In this document: positions 11,984 through 22,900 of the stretch, piece by piece
How positions within the stretch are numbered: position 1 is the first letter of the stretch
How the letters are laid out: each line of letters begins with the position of its first letter
Source: Epiperipatus broadwayi
Taxonomy: Eukaryota; Onychophora; Udeonychophora; Euonychophora; Peripatidae
Direction of reading: 5' to 3'
DNA length: 64,000 nt
Assembly: GCA_028023455.1 (NCBI GenBank)
Contig: JAQFVV010000042.1
Coordinates: forward strand, 6,099,922-6,163,921
Program-made: the position numbers and the translations under genes
The notes under the pieces: model-generated
The model's database searches: none
What the model was told of the DNA's origin: nothing
Seen by the model: only the letters and a program-made list of their open reading frames with translations

Positions 11984-12180
11984 AAGCACTGTGTTGAAGG
12001 AGTTACCATATTCATGAATATTGATTCCAAATTTTTCTTTTTGCAAACAATATCAAATTGCGCAAAATATTTATTTGTACTTTAATTTAAAAATGTTAAT
12101 TCTATTTATTTTATTTTATTAAAGTTATATTGCTTTGATCAGATTTTTTTTAGTTGATTATTACATTCAAATTAATTAAT
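11984..12180 (+). repeat. Dispersed direct repeat, copy 2
   Basis: Second copy of the 10446-10652 segment in the same orientation, with AACAATATCAAATTGCGCAA and TTGATCAGATTTTTTT conserved. The two copies bracket about 1.3 kb, which could be the body of an old element, but no coding remnant is visible. Confidence 0.65.
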
Positions 12181-13185
12181 TTATTATGTCTCAAACTTGG
12201 ATCAGAGCCCCAAAATTATACTGTACATAATCGCCTAATTTACACATAATTTATATACTACATAGACCTGTTATTACAAACACATTAATAAAAAAAATCT
12301 AAAATAATTATAATAAAATAATAAAAAAATCTAAAATTAAATACTTACAAATAATATACAGCATTATGTTTATTTTCGGGATGAAGGCCTTGAAATTGCA
12401 AAATCTTCGAAGCATGTTGAATCCATTTTCTAATTATATTTTACTATTAAAACATTTACATCTTTATTTTCTCTGTGCAATGTAATAATATATTGAGCAG
12501 AAAAAAAAAAAATAAATGGATTTATTATTAGAAAAATTAATAAAAAATTGAATTTTTGTCCAATTTTAATATGCCATATATCATATCAAAAAGGCAGTCG
12601 AACTGCAGAGAATGATGGTATGGGCACATGCGTAATCCATTTAGATTTCCTGCAATTTAAAAATGAAAATAAAGAAATTTTATTTTCAAACGAATGAGCA
12701 ATTAGCCATGCTAACTTTTGCAAAATAGTTAATCAACAGTGAATGAATAGAGCAGTTTTTAAAGCTTCTTTATTAAAAAAAAACTTGTATTATCCAAATG
12801 AAGAAAATATTAGAATATATTTTTAATTCGACAAAAAAAAAAAATTCATTGTGATATATACAATGATAATATGAATTGTTACAAAATGAATAATTATTGA
12901 AATTAGATAGAGAACAAAAAAGCAACATACAAATGCAATAAAGTAAATGTAGCACTTTTACAGATTACATTTTTTATTTCTTATCATAAATCTGTGTTAA
13001 AATCACCATATATTCTTGAAATCCTAAATGCTAAATAATAACTTATTTATAATATTGGCTATTCTGGCTATTAAACATTTTTTTAATGATAATCTAAAAC
13101 TTTAAAATATACATAGATTTTTATATTAATGCAATGTTTTTGTATAGTAGTAATTATTCTCTTCACAGGAATAATAAAACAAAAA
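12181..13185. other. AT-rich non-coding stretch
   Basis: Mostly A/T runs; no recognisable element or coding segment. Confidence 0.5.
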
Positions 13186-13549
13186 TAAATTGGTACCAAT
13201 CTAATCGGCTATCTACATTTCCATTTTTATCTTTTATTAACTGCTTTGACATCATGAAAGAATACTGGGCTGACTAATTGATCATTTGAAAATTTCTTTA
13301 GAAAAGTGGCTATTTATCTTGTAATAGTACCTATGATTTAATTTATAAATTCATTGTGTAATCTAAAACCTTTTAGTATTAGTTTTCATTGATAGATCTT
13401 TTTTTTTTTTTTTGGCAAATTTTTAGTAGTATTTGTTTTTTCAATTTCTAAAAAAAGGTCAATTGTAAGTTTTCAAGATTTCTTTGGATTTCTCATTGTT
13501 CATAATATATCTGGTATTGGTTTATATAACTGATTGATTTAGAATTTCA

Positions 13550-14275
13550 GACTTCTTTTGAATTGTAATTGACAGATTTGTTTTGGAATTTTTATTCTTT
13601 TGTCGTTAAAATTTTGTAAATTACCTTTTTTTTATTAGGTTTTTAAAAAATGAGGAGAGAGAGGGAGGAATGGAATTGAATCCATAGTATTACCTAATTC
13701 AAACACCTTCTTTTGATTTGTAATTGACAGGTTTGTTTTGACAATTTTTTTCTTTCTCATGTGTCATAGCATCAGCCAGGAAGGGAACCACTAACCTGGG
13801 ACAACTGCTTGTAAAGCAGTTACAAGCAGCTGTCGCTGACCTCTGGACCACCAATGCTTGACATTTTTTATGATTTTGTCTTTAAAAACTGTTTAAATTT
13901 TTTCTTTCTTATTGTCTTTTTTTAAAAAGTGAGGGGAGGAGGGAGGGAAGTGGGAAATTGTATCAGTAGTATTATCTAATTCAAATAACTTCTTTTAATT
14001 TGTAATTGAAAGATTTGTTTTGGAAAATTTTATGGTTCTGTTTTTAAAAATGTGTAAATTTCATTCTTATTGGCTTTGTAAAATGTGAGGAGGGGGAGGG
14101 GGGAATTGCACCTTTATGTAGTATTACCTAATTTAAACAATCTCTTGATTTGTAATTGACACATTTGTTTGGGAAATTTTTATGATTTTGTCTTGAAAAA
14201 AGTTTAAATTTCTTCTTTCTTATTGGCTTTTAAAAAGTGAGGGGAAAGTAAGGGGGGAGGGGATGGATTGCTTTG
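13550..14275 (+). repeat. Tandem units in the left foldback arm
   Basis: Four units start near 13563, 13718, 13995 and 14146, each with TTGTAATTGACA, a T-rich stretch, and a purine block such as GAGGGGAGGAGGGAGGGAAG. The second unit is longer because a SINE (13751-13862) sits in it. The G-rich blocks have the spacing expected of potential G-quadruplexes. Confidence 0.75.
13751..13862 (-). mobile_element. tRNA-derived SINE A, copy 1
   Basis: Read on the - strand it begins GTCAAGCATTGGTGGTC and runs through a tRNA-like body to ATGACACATGAGAAAGA, closely matching the copy at 19755-19855. It contains a short internal duplication (GCAGTTACAAGCAG on the + strand) absent from that copy. It interrupts one unit of the surrounding tandem array. 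The flanks TTGACAATTTTT and TTGACATTTTTT look like a decayed target duplication. Confidence 0.75.
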
Positions 14276-15286
14276 TGGATTTTGACCTGCTACATTCAAT
14301 ACAAATTTCAGTTGAACACTCCAAACAAAAATGAACTGGATGGCTTTGAACCAACAATAAATTAACCCCCCCCCCAAAAAAAAAAAAAAAGCTTCCAATA
14401 AAACTCTTTTATTGATTTGAATTTTATTTTTTTAAAATTAAAAACAAAAAATAATACAACAATTTAAATGAAAACTTTTTCAAATAAAAACATTTTAAAT
14501 CAACACAAAATTTATTTTTAAACTAATTTTTAACAAATTAAAAAAAAGTATTTCTTATAATGCATTAAGGGGCAGGAAAATGTTTCCTTTTTTTTTTTTT
14601 TAATCTATCAATGAAAACTAATATTAAGAGATTTTAGATAACACAGTGAATTTATCAATTTAGTCATAATAGTATTACTAGTTCTCTAACCCCCTTCTCT
14701 CCCCAACCATTTTTGAAAAGAAGAAATTTCTAAAAACAAAAGAATTCAAATTTCCAAACTGATTTTTTTTTTTTCAATTACTAAATGGTTATTTGAAATA
14801 TATCTACATTTTGTAAATCCATAATCTTCCACTTCCCTATCCACTTTTTTTAAAAAAAATCTAATAAATTTGAAAAAAAAATTCACAAAAAAAACAGAAG
14901 ACCTATCAATAAAAGCTAAAGAGGTTTTAGATTAAACAGTGAATTTATAAGCAGTGTTTAAAGACTTAATTAAAAAGAAAATTGAAATGTAAATAGCTGG
15001 CTACATTGTTAACCAATAAATTTTTTCTCTTTTTTATATAATCTAAAATACTTAAGTCAGTTTTGTCTGTTTCTCCCTTTATTTTTATTTTTTTAATTTA
15101 TTATCAGGAATATTATATAAAATTTAATTATTAAAGATTATATTTTTTATGGACAATTATAATAAGTCTTTTTAAAAAAGTTGGCTTTAAATTTTTTAAG
15201 AAAAAAGTTCACAATCACGAATTAATGAAGTCTTTGAGACTTACACTAGAAATGGGTTTATTAATTTACATTTATTTAGTGAACTA

Positions 15287-15651
15287 TCATACCATTTATA
15301 ACTTTCTTAAACTCTTAATCGATACTCTTTATTTATATCAAAACTAACAGTTTTGACTGTCCTGCAGTCATCATCAGAGTTACAATATTCAAATATATAA
15401 TTAATACATTCATATACATAATTAAATACACCAAATCAATATACATTTTAACCTGACCATTATAAAAATACATTATATTTATTTGGTGTATTTAATTATA
15501 TATATGAATATATGTGTAAGTATATTAATTCTATAATTATATATTTGAATATTGTAGCTTTAATAATGACTGCAGGACAGTCAAAACTGTTAGTTTTGAT
15601 ATAAATAAAGAGTATTGATAAAGTGTTTAAGAAAGTTGTAAATGGTATAAT
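15287..15651. repeat. 365-bp palindrome (foldback)
   Basis: The left arm (about 15287-15445) and right arm (about 15475-15651) are inverted copies: ATACCATTTATAACTTTC on the left pairs with GAAAGTTGTAAATGGTAT on the right, and inward both contain the complement of ACTGCAGGACAGTC and of TTTGGTGTATTTAATTAT. The loop is about 30-40 nt. No target duplication is evident. It may be two inverted copies of a retroelement terminal repeat. Confidence 0.8.
15335..15377 (-). ncRNA. Hammerhead-like core motif (degenerate)
   Basis: On the - strand, CTGATGA is followed by TGACTG-CAGGA-CAGTCA, a 6-bp hairpin in the place of stem II, then AAAC and a small inverted repeat AAAAC-TGTTA-GTTTT in the place of stem III. 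Type I hammerhead ribozymes (CUGANGA, stem II, GAAA, stem III) are known in terminal repeats of Penelope-like elements. The G of GAAA is replaced here, so activity is unlikely. The mirror arm has lost the CTGATGA box (TTAATAA). Chance similarity is possible. Confidence 0.3.
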
Positions 15652-16599
15652 ATGTTAAAATCGAAATCAATACATAGAAAAAGGAAGAAGAATAAGAAAA
15701 TATATTACTTCCATATTGTTTTGCATATATATTGTTTTCAAATTCTTGATATTAAGTTTATTATTAAATAAGAAATGTTAATTAAATAAATCATAATTGA
15801 TACTGAAATAGTATCTGATAATAATGAAAATTACACACAAGTATTAAATCATTCTGTTCATATGTATTTTTGTTGTTTGTGTTATTAAGTATTCACTGAA
15901 ATTTATTATTTATTTTCAGTGCTTCTAATTATTATTGCACAGATCAACTTCAGGGTATTTCAACATCTATTTACACAATATATAAGGACCTATGATAATG
16001 TAATTATATATTAGTAATTTTATTATTTTAATACCCTTAAATATACACTGCCATAGCTGTTTTTTCTACATTACTGTGTGTATATAACTTTTTTTTTCAT
16101 GATATATACAATAAAAAAATTATTGATAATATTCATCAAGGAAAATTTTTATGTTTTTTTTAAAATTGTTTTTTAATTTTTTGCTTTTTAGTGTCTTAAT
16201 TTTGAATTACTATTGCTTAAATTATAGCTTTATGTTTTTCTCATCTTCATATTTAATAAATTTACTTATATATATATGTACTTACATATGATTCATACAC
16301 AACTATATATGAATATATATATATAAAAAATCATTGTGAGATGGTAGACTCCTCAACTAATAGTAATAAACTGTAACAATTCTGCTTTTAAATTATGTGC
16401 TGCTTTATTTTGGTGGTGTCCATCTACTCACGTTCAACATCTGAGGCTGAGAGGTATGCGGAACACTTTTTTTTTTTTTGGAGCATAATTATCTGTTTAT
16501 AATATTTATCACTACCGTTTATTATGCTTCTTGATATCTAAAACCACGTTAAGTCTCTGTTAATCAATTATCTATAACTGGGAGTAGTCTAACAAAATT
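15652..16599. other. AT-rich non-coding stretch
   Basis: A/T-rich sequence with short TA microsatellite runs near 16265-16325; nothing else recognised. Confidence 0.5.
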
Positions 16600-17330
16600 T
16601 TTGAAAGTACTTGTGCTCTTATCTAATCCCTTTGTTTTTAAAAATTGGAACAATTAAGGCATCCTTAAGATCGGATGGCACAACTTTGTAAATCCTAATA
16701 TACCTAAAAAATTCCAATATTTTTGAAGCTAACGTATCACCACCATATTTTAAAATCTCTGCAGGTATTTTAACATGATCTGCAACCATTTTATTTTTAA
16801 GATTACACTGTTTGATTTTAGTAAGCTGGATATCTTTGTCAAAATCTGAGTAGATAAAATGAATATATCATTAAAAGTCTTATCAATTCTTGTATTATTA
16901 TTCAAAAGATGATTTAAATACTCTTTCCACCTATTCAAAATATTATAAACATATGAGAGAGCCATTTTGGGATTTAATAGGATTGTGATATTGTTTCTGA
17001 GATCCATATGTTGCTTTCAATGCATGTCTGTATCTTCCTTGCAGTTTTAATTTACCAACCATTTTTAAGTTTTCGATTAGTCATTGATCTTCTGCCTTCA
17101 GATCTTTATATTTATTACGAAATTCTGCATTTAATCCATTAGTTTGCCAAGCAGAGAATGTCATATGTTTCTTTTTAATTAAATCACTAATATGATCATT
17201 GTCAGAAAAACAGTCATTAGTTTATCTAATTAGTAAATCCAAGAATAAAGTTGTATCCATAACCCACTATAAGAGAATTCTTATTCTTCAGTAATATGAC
17301 AGTTCTGATGATCCAAATTAGCAATTTTAA
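16600..17330 (-). pseudogene. LINE remnant, N-terminal reverse-transcriptase side
   Basis: On the - strand the translation contains FSAWQTNGLNAEFRNKY, then RWKEYLNHLLN, then VADHVKIPAEILKYGGDTL and DALIVPIFKNKG, in the order typical of the linker and first RT blocks of non-LTR retrotransposons. Stops and at least one frame change break it, and the rest of the RT is missing. Together with the endonuclease remnant at 19450-19985 (same strand, correct order) it appears to be one LINE split by the family I insertion. The clade is uncertain. The same LINE type may be represented at 43560-44180. Confidence 0.72.
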
Positions 17331-17373
17331 TGTTTAATATAGTAGATTTTTATAAAAAATGAATATCAATTTT

Positions 17374-19225
17374 CGGTTGTTTTCTCATCCTTGGTGTTCG
17401 CCTTAAGATGTCGCTGCTTCTAGGTAAATTCCTAGAAATATACCGTTTCACTGGCCTTCACCCAACCAAAGAGGAATTTTTCTACATTATAAAAGCAGAA
17501 AAGTCCTCACGTTATGTTGGACGGAGGAGGTGACGGTGACGGAAGCCAACACAAAGAGACTTCTTTCTATGATAAAACACAGAAAGAGTTCCCGACGGCT
17601 GCCGGTTATGCCTTTTTTTCTATGCTAAAAGCAAAGAGAAAGAAATGCCTTGATCGGCTGCCATAGTAGTCGATTTTGTTCATCATTTTCTCGTAATAGT
17701 AGAATATCTATTTTCTCTGTAGTTTCGTGTGTGTCTTTGAAGCAGTTGTAGTTTTTTTAAAATTTGATAAGACGTCAATTTTTTTTAATGTGTTGTAACT
17801 TACTTTACTGTTGTAAGTTTAGTAATAAGGTCCTGAAGATTCCATTACAAAGGGGTAACCCTCAAAAATTGCTTTTAAGGGTGTGAAAGGGAAAAAAAAA
17901 TAAAGGATCACGCGAAAAGTACCGTTTTCGCGAGAATTCGTCTGTGACCAGTTACTTTTGCTATATATATATATACGCACAAACAAAAACAACCCACTGT
18001 CTAATTATTAGGAATTACTTGTCCGAAAAATAAAATTAGTCAGGTATTATTTTTTTTTTTGTTTTGTTACATTTATTATTTCAAAATAAGATTAATTTTT
18101 ATATCTACACACTAACAAAAACAACACAGTTCCTGATTAATTACTGTCTTTAAAAAAAAAGCAAATTCAATGGGGTTTGATTTTTTTCAATGGAGTCTTT
18201 GAATTACGGTTTGTTTGTTTTTATATATACACAAGATTTACCAAAATAAAAAAGAAACCCACTTTCTGATTAATTACTGTCAAAGAAACGCAAATTAGTC
18301 GGCTATCATTTTTAAATTTAATATTTCAATAACGGTACCCTTTTTATATAGACAGAGTTAACAAAAACAACCCACTTTCTGATTTATTACTACCCCCCCC
18401 CCCCAAAAAAAAAGAAAACGGAAATTAGTCGGGTATCATTTTTCAATCGAGTCTTTTAATGACGGTCCTTACTAATAGTAGTCGGATATCAATTCTAAAT
18501 TGTAGTATATAAATTATGTTACTTTTGATAGATTTAGAATTACGTCTTGCTTTTTTAATAAAATGATTGATTTACTCTTGACCAAAAATACCGTAGCTTT
18601 AAAAAAAAAGACACGCGTAAAGTCCAAAAAAAAAAAATGAGAAAAAGCCTCGTAACTTTAAAGACACACAAACTCAAAAACAATCTAAGATTAATAAACA
18701 TTGACTTATTACGTCTTGCTTTGGAATCAAATTATTGATTTACTCTTGCAAAAAAAAAAAATACCATAGCTTTAAAAAGACACACCTAAAGTCCAAAAAA
18801 AAAAAAGTTCGAAAAAGCCCCGTAACTTTAAAGACACAAACTCAAAAACAAGATAAGATTAATAAACATTTATTTATTACGTCTTGCTTTTGAATAAAAT
18901 TATTGATTTACTCTTGCAAAAAAAAAAAAAGATCGTAACTTTAAAAGGACACACATAAAGTCAAAAAAAAATTAGAAAAACACCGTAACTTTAAAGACAC
19001 ACAAACTCAAAAACAAGATAAGATTAATAAACATTTACAAAACTGAAAAAAACTAACATCATATAATAGTATTAGTTAGTAGAATATTTTATTACAAATC
19101 TAAGAAATCAGATCTTTTTAGATCAAATCGATCATTTAGGTCCGGCCCGGAATTGTTATATGTATATGTTTTTGATTAGCATAAACGCCATCTTAAGGCG
19201 AACACCAAGGATGAGAATACAATCC
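17374..19225. mobile_element. Family I terminal-inverted-repeat element, copy 2
   Basis: Full-length relative of the element at 2673-4566 in the same orientation, 1852 bp. Left end CGGTTGTTTTCTCATCC, right end (reverse complement) GGATTGTATTCTCATCC. It is flanked by a 6-bp direct repeat AATTTT (17368-17373 and 19226-19231). It shares all internal landmarks with copy 1: the CACAGAAAGAGTTCCCGACG block, the TATATATACGCACAAAC block, and the tandem array with ACGTCTTGCTTT. It is inserted between two fragments of a - strand LINE. No transposase. Confidence 0.87.
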
Positions 19226-19449
19226 AATTTTTCTTGTGAGTGTGATTGGAATAATATCTAATTTTTAATGCAGCTGTCATTTTAATCTTAAAAGATACTA
19301 TTATTCTATATGTACAGCAATTTGAGTATGAAAGTGCTTGTGTAATGTGAATTTTCTCCTAACAATAATACTCTATTTGTTACTTTATTATAGTTTTTCT
19401 GCCTAAATAAAATGTGTATGATAAATTCAATAATAACAAACCATTTTTA

Positions 19450-19985
19450 TTTACAGCTCCAATATTATTTCCAATAGCTTTGGCTATCCAATAAGGAATA
19501 AAACCTTTCTTTCATTGAATTCTCTGAGTTTAAGGTTGGAGCATAGATACTGATAAAATGAACTCTAGTATCATTATGCAAAGTAGGTTTTAATGTTTCG
19601 ATACAATGAGGAAAGATTTTACAGCAAATCCAATAGGCATTCTTCTTTCATTCATTGATCTGTCTTTCAAAAAAACTTAGATCCATCCATCTGTTCTAAT
19701 AAATTTTCTTTCTGTAGGAGACACATTTCGCTAAGAATAGCTATGTTAAGTCTTTTTTTCCCTGTGTCATAGCATTGGCCGGGACGCGAACCCGCTAACC
19801 TGGGACAACTGCTTGTAAAGCAGCTGTGCTGACCTCTCGACCACCAATGCTTGACAGCTATGTTAAGTCTTGACAATTCTTTATCCAAAAGTGCAGTTCT
19901 TCATTCTAGTCTTGAGTTTGTATCAAGTAGCATTTGCACATTCCATGTACTTATATTCAGATTATTTAGAATGTATATATTACCT
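19450..19985 (-). pseudogene. LINE remnant, APE-type endonuclease domain
   Basis: On the - strand the translation reads NISTWNVQMLL, then RTALLDKELSRLNIAILSE, then further on FISIYAPTLNSENSMKERFY. These are recognisable blocks of the apurinic-endonuclease-like domain of non-LTR retrotransposons, which nicks the target for reverse transcription. One stop lies between the first two blocks. A SINE is inserted within the second block. It is the 5' part of the LINE whose RT side is at 16600-17330; most of the C-terminal part of the domain is absent or unrecognisable. Confidence 0.75.
19755..19855 (-). mobile_element. tRNA-derived SINE A, copy 2, with 16-bp target duplication
   Basis: A perfect 16-bp direct repeat AGCTATGTTAAGTCTT flanks the insert (19739-19754 and 19856-19871). 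On the - strand the insert is GTCAAGCATTGGTGGTCGAG... ending in ATGACACAGGG plus a short A tail. It folds like a tRNA: acceptor GCATTGG with CCAATGC, a 5-bp anticodon-type stem GCTGC/GCAGT with loop TTTACAA, a B-box-like GGGTTCGCGTCCC, and an extra-long variable region. Body plus tail is only about 100 nt. It was presumably mobilised by LINE machinery. A functional tRNA is unlikely because of the long target duplication, the A tail and the dispersed copies. Confidence 0.85.
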
Positions 19986-19989
19986 AAAT

Positions 19990-22900
19990 CTTATTGATGT
20001 AGTTTATTTATTTAAAAAAAAATTGAATTATGTGATAAGACAATATATTCATAGAATTTATAAATTATTATTTAAATCACTTCTTTATTGTTGTTTTAAA
20101 TTCTACATATAGCATATGTATTTATAAATTCTTCAGTATAATACTATGAACTACTATTAATTCAAAAACCACTAGTTCAAAACTGCTATTATCTGCACAA
20201 AATTGCAGTCTTACTTTGATTTATTATTTTGATTATTGTTACATTTAAAAAAATATGCTGATATATATGTAAATCTACTTTAAATTTTGAAGAATTATAC
20301 TATTGTTATAAATAAATATTTCAATAATATTGCTGAAATGTAAAAAATTTAGACATCTAAAAAGACCTGTAACCAGCAATTTGTTGTATTAATGGTAGTG
20401 TATCTTATTTTATAATTTTAACATTGCCTAATAACTCTATCCAACATATTGAATACTTAATACTTTTTTTTTTTAACACTGGAATTAAAAATAGCCGTAT
20501 CAAATTATTTTACTATATTTATTTCAAGTTTATATTCCAAGATAAATGTAAGAACAATTGAATAATTTTGGAATTATGAACTTATTAAAACATTTACATC
20601 TAAGGATAACACTGCACAAATTACTTTTTTTTTGCTTTTGTAAATACAGTTATGTGACTTTAAAATTATTTTTCTTATTCAAATCAGTTAAGCCTCAGTT
20701 TTGTATCAATTTGAGAATAGAAATTTATTTTTATTAGAAAAAAATGTCATTTTTTTCTATTGTTTATAATCTTTAATCTGTAAAACTTTTCACAACCATG
20801 ATGGAAAAATCTAAATATTGTTTTAGGTTTCATACGCTTATTAATAATTTTTAGAATGTTAGGCATTGTTGTTTTCTTTGTTATTCTGATCTTTTTTTCC
20901 TCACAGTAGAGATCTATTTTAACTTCTCTTTTTTGACCAATTGAAGGTAATTAAGAAATGAGATACTATGATCAAATGATAAATTTGATCCTCAATTATA
21001 ATAGTTTATCATTTTTTGCCATTTCTTTAAGCAGATTATTTAGTATGTCAATTTATAGAACTATATCATGTTTAAAGCCTTTTCATATGTTCTTAAAATG
21101 TGTCGGTCCAAGATTTGAAAATAGAATATCAAAAGAGTGCAAAATATCAAAAGAAGAGTATAAAAAGTGCAAGATTTTAATGACATACTGTACTCATAGT
21201 TTGAAAACATTTTAAAATTTATTCAATCACCATTGTGAACCTTCCTTTTTAGGTGAAGAACTTTTTTTTTTTTGTTTATTTAGTTTAGCACAGACTCAAG
21301 AGCTAAATATTTCTGGGTTGTTTCTCAGTTGAGTAAATATTTTGTTTGGGTAACTGAATATCACATGACCTCTCAAGCTATTAAACTTTTTTTAATTAAT
21401 TCAAAAAAATATACATTAGAGCCATAAAGTTTAATTCTTAACATCTCTCATCATTTCTAAAAAGCTTAATCAAACTACTTCAAAATTAATATTTGATACT
21501 AAGGTTCTTCATAAAGTCCTTACATTTTATTTTTTATTTGAGGTCTTCTGTATTTTCTTTATTGTTTGAAGTTGTTTTTCAAAAATCTGGATTTTTATTT
21601 AGGTCAAATCACCCCACCCCCTGTATTATTGTATATTTATGAAAAAGCATTTTGGTCTGATCTTCATTTATTAAATTCTGTACATAATGGCTGATTCACC
21701 TGATCAATATTTTTTTCTTTTTGAACTCTTTCACATTATCATTCTGATGGCAATATTTGCCTTTTATACATATTATCATAACCATTACTCTTTCTTATCC
21801 CATTTATATATAAGAATTCTTTATTCAGAAATCCTTTCTCTTTTAATATTCAATTTTTTTAAATTAATGTTAATAAATATTTTTTTATTTTTTGGTTTTC
21901 CTTTATTATTGTTATTATTTTGAATAATAAGTTATTTCTTTTGTGAGGTATTTCGGGGGGGGGGGGGCATTTTGAAGTTCTCACTTGTGCAAGTCTTACA
22001 AATTGCTTAATTTATCTATAGGATGTGATTTAATTTTATTTGCATGAAATTGTGATCTTAATAGCATGCTTTATTTTGGTTTTTATATTCATTCTCTTGT
22101 ACTCTACACCAAAGAATTCTTTGGTATATTCTATGCCATAGATGTAGCAAATTTTCTACTTAAGGGATTCGAGGTTTGTTCTGTTTTTCTGCTTTATACC
22201 TAAGCTATATTATATTTATTTGCGTTGTAGTCTCTCAAAGTTAAAAATGCAGCTTAGTTTTTGCAGAAATTTAGTTTTATAAAAATATTTTATAAGTTGT
22301 TTAATTAATGACTTATATACTTTATTTAAACAGCAGATATTTTTTTTGATGGCTGAATCTTTACTTTTTTATTGTCTTTTTTTTACATTTCATTTTATTT
22401 ATTCTAAGTGCAAAAAAAAGTAAGACAATTAAGAAACTTTTTTTAGGTCAATAAAATTAAAGATACATAATTTAAGAGATTATGAGATTTTTTTTTTTAT
22501 TAGATAAAATTATATCTAAAATCTTTATTTTGTTTCAAAATGAATTTTTCTAATAGTTGTAACTTTTTTTTTATTCATGCATTTTTATTTATTTATTAAT
22601 AAAATGAAAATCTTTAATTGTGATATTAAGTTTTATAGCAGTATAGAAATGTATGGCTATTAATAGATTTAAATGGCATTGTAACCCTAAATGTTTATTT
22701 TGGTCTACAATGTAGACTAATATTCCTTGGTGGGGGGGGGGTGATAGTCTCTAAAACAAAATAATCAGTTATGACTATTTATATAATTACCAGACATTTC
22801 AACCATAATTTATTTTTAGCAAAATAAATAAAAGTTCTCAATTCAAATACCAATTAAAAATTAAAACACACATTTTGCAATATAATAGTACCGCATCATT

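Larger units (their letters stand above)
13190..15016. mobile_element. Foldback element with G-rich tandem arms
   Basis: The left outer arm (from 13190, TTGGTACCAATC...GGCTATCTACATTTC) is matched by the reverse complement of the right outer arm ending at 15016 (TTGGTTAACAATG...AGCTATTTACATTTC). TAAA flanks both ends (13186-13189 and 15017-15020), a possible 4-bp target duplication. Inward, both arms hold diverged copies of a unit containing TGTAATTGACA.ATTTGTTT and a purine run of the GAGGGGAGG type, inverted on the right (14575-14965). No protein is encoded. Long, internally repetitive inverted arms are the hallmark of foldback-type elements. The superfamily is unassigned. Confidence 0.7.

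Noticed and set aside
19775-19853. A tRNA gene on the - strand with anticodon-like TAC
   Set aside because: The cloverleaf is only partly satisfied. The unit is flanked by a perfect 16-bp target duplication with an A tail, and a second dispersed copy exists, so it is a SINE and not a tRNA gene.
20958-21923. Small open frames as membrane-protein genes
   Set aside because: Hydrophobic F/I/L/Y-rich translations are expected from A/T-rich DNA; no splice context or family resemblance.
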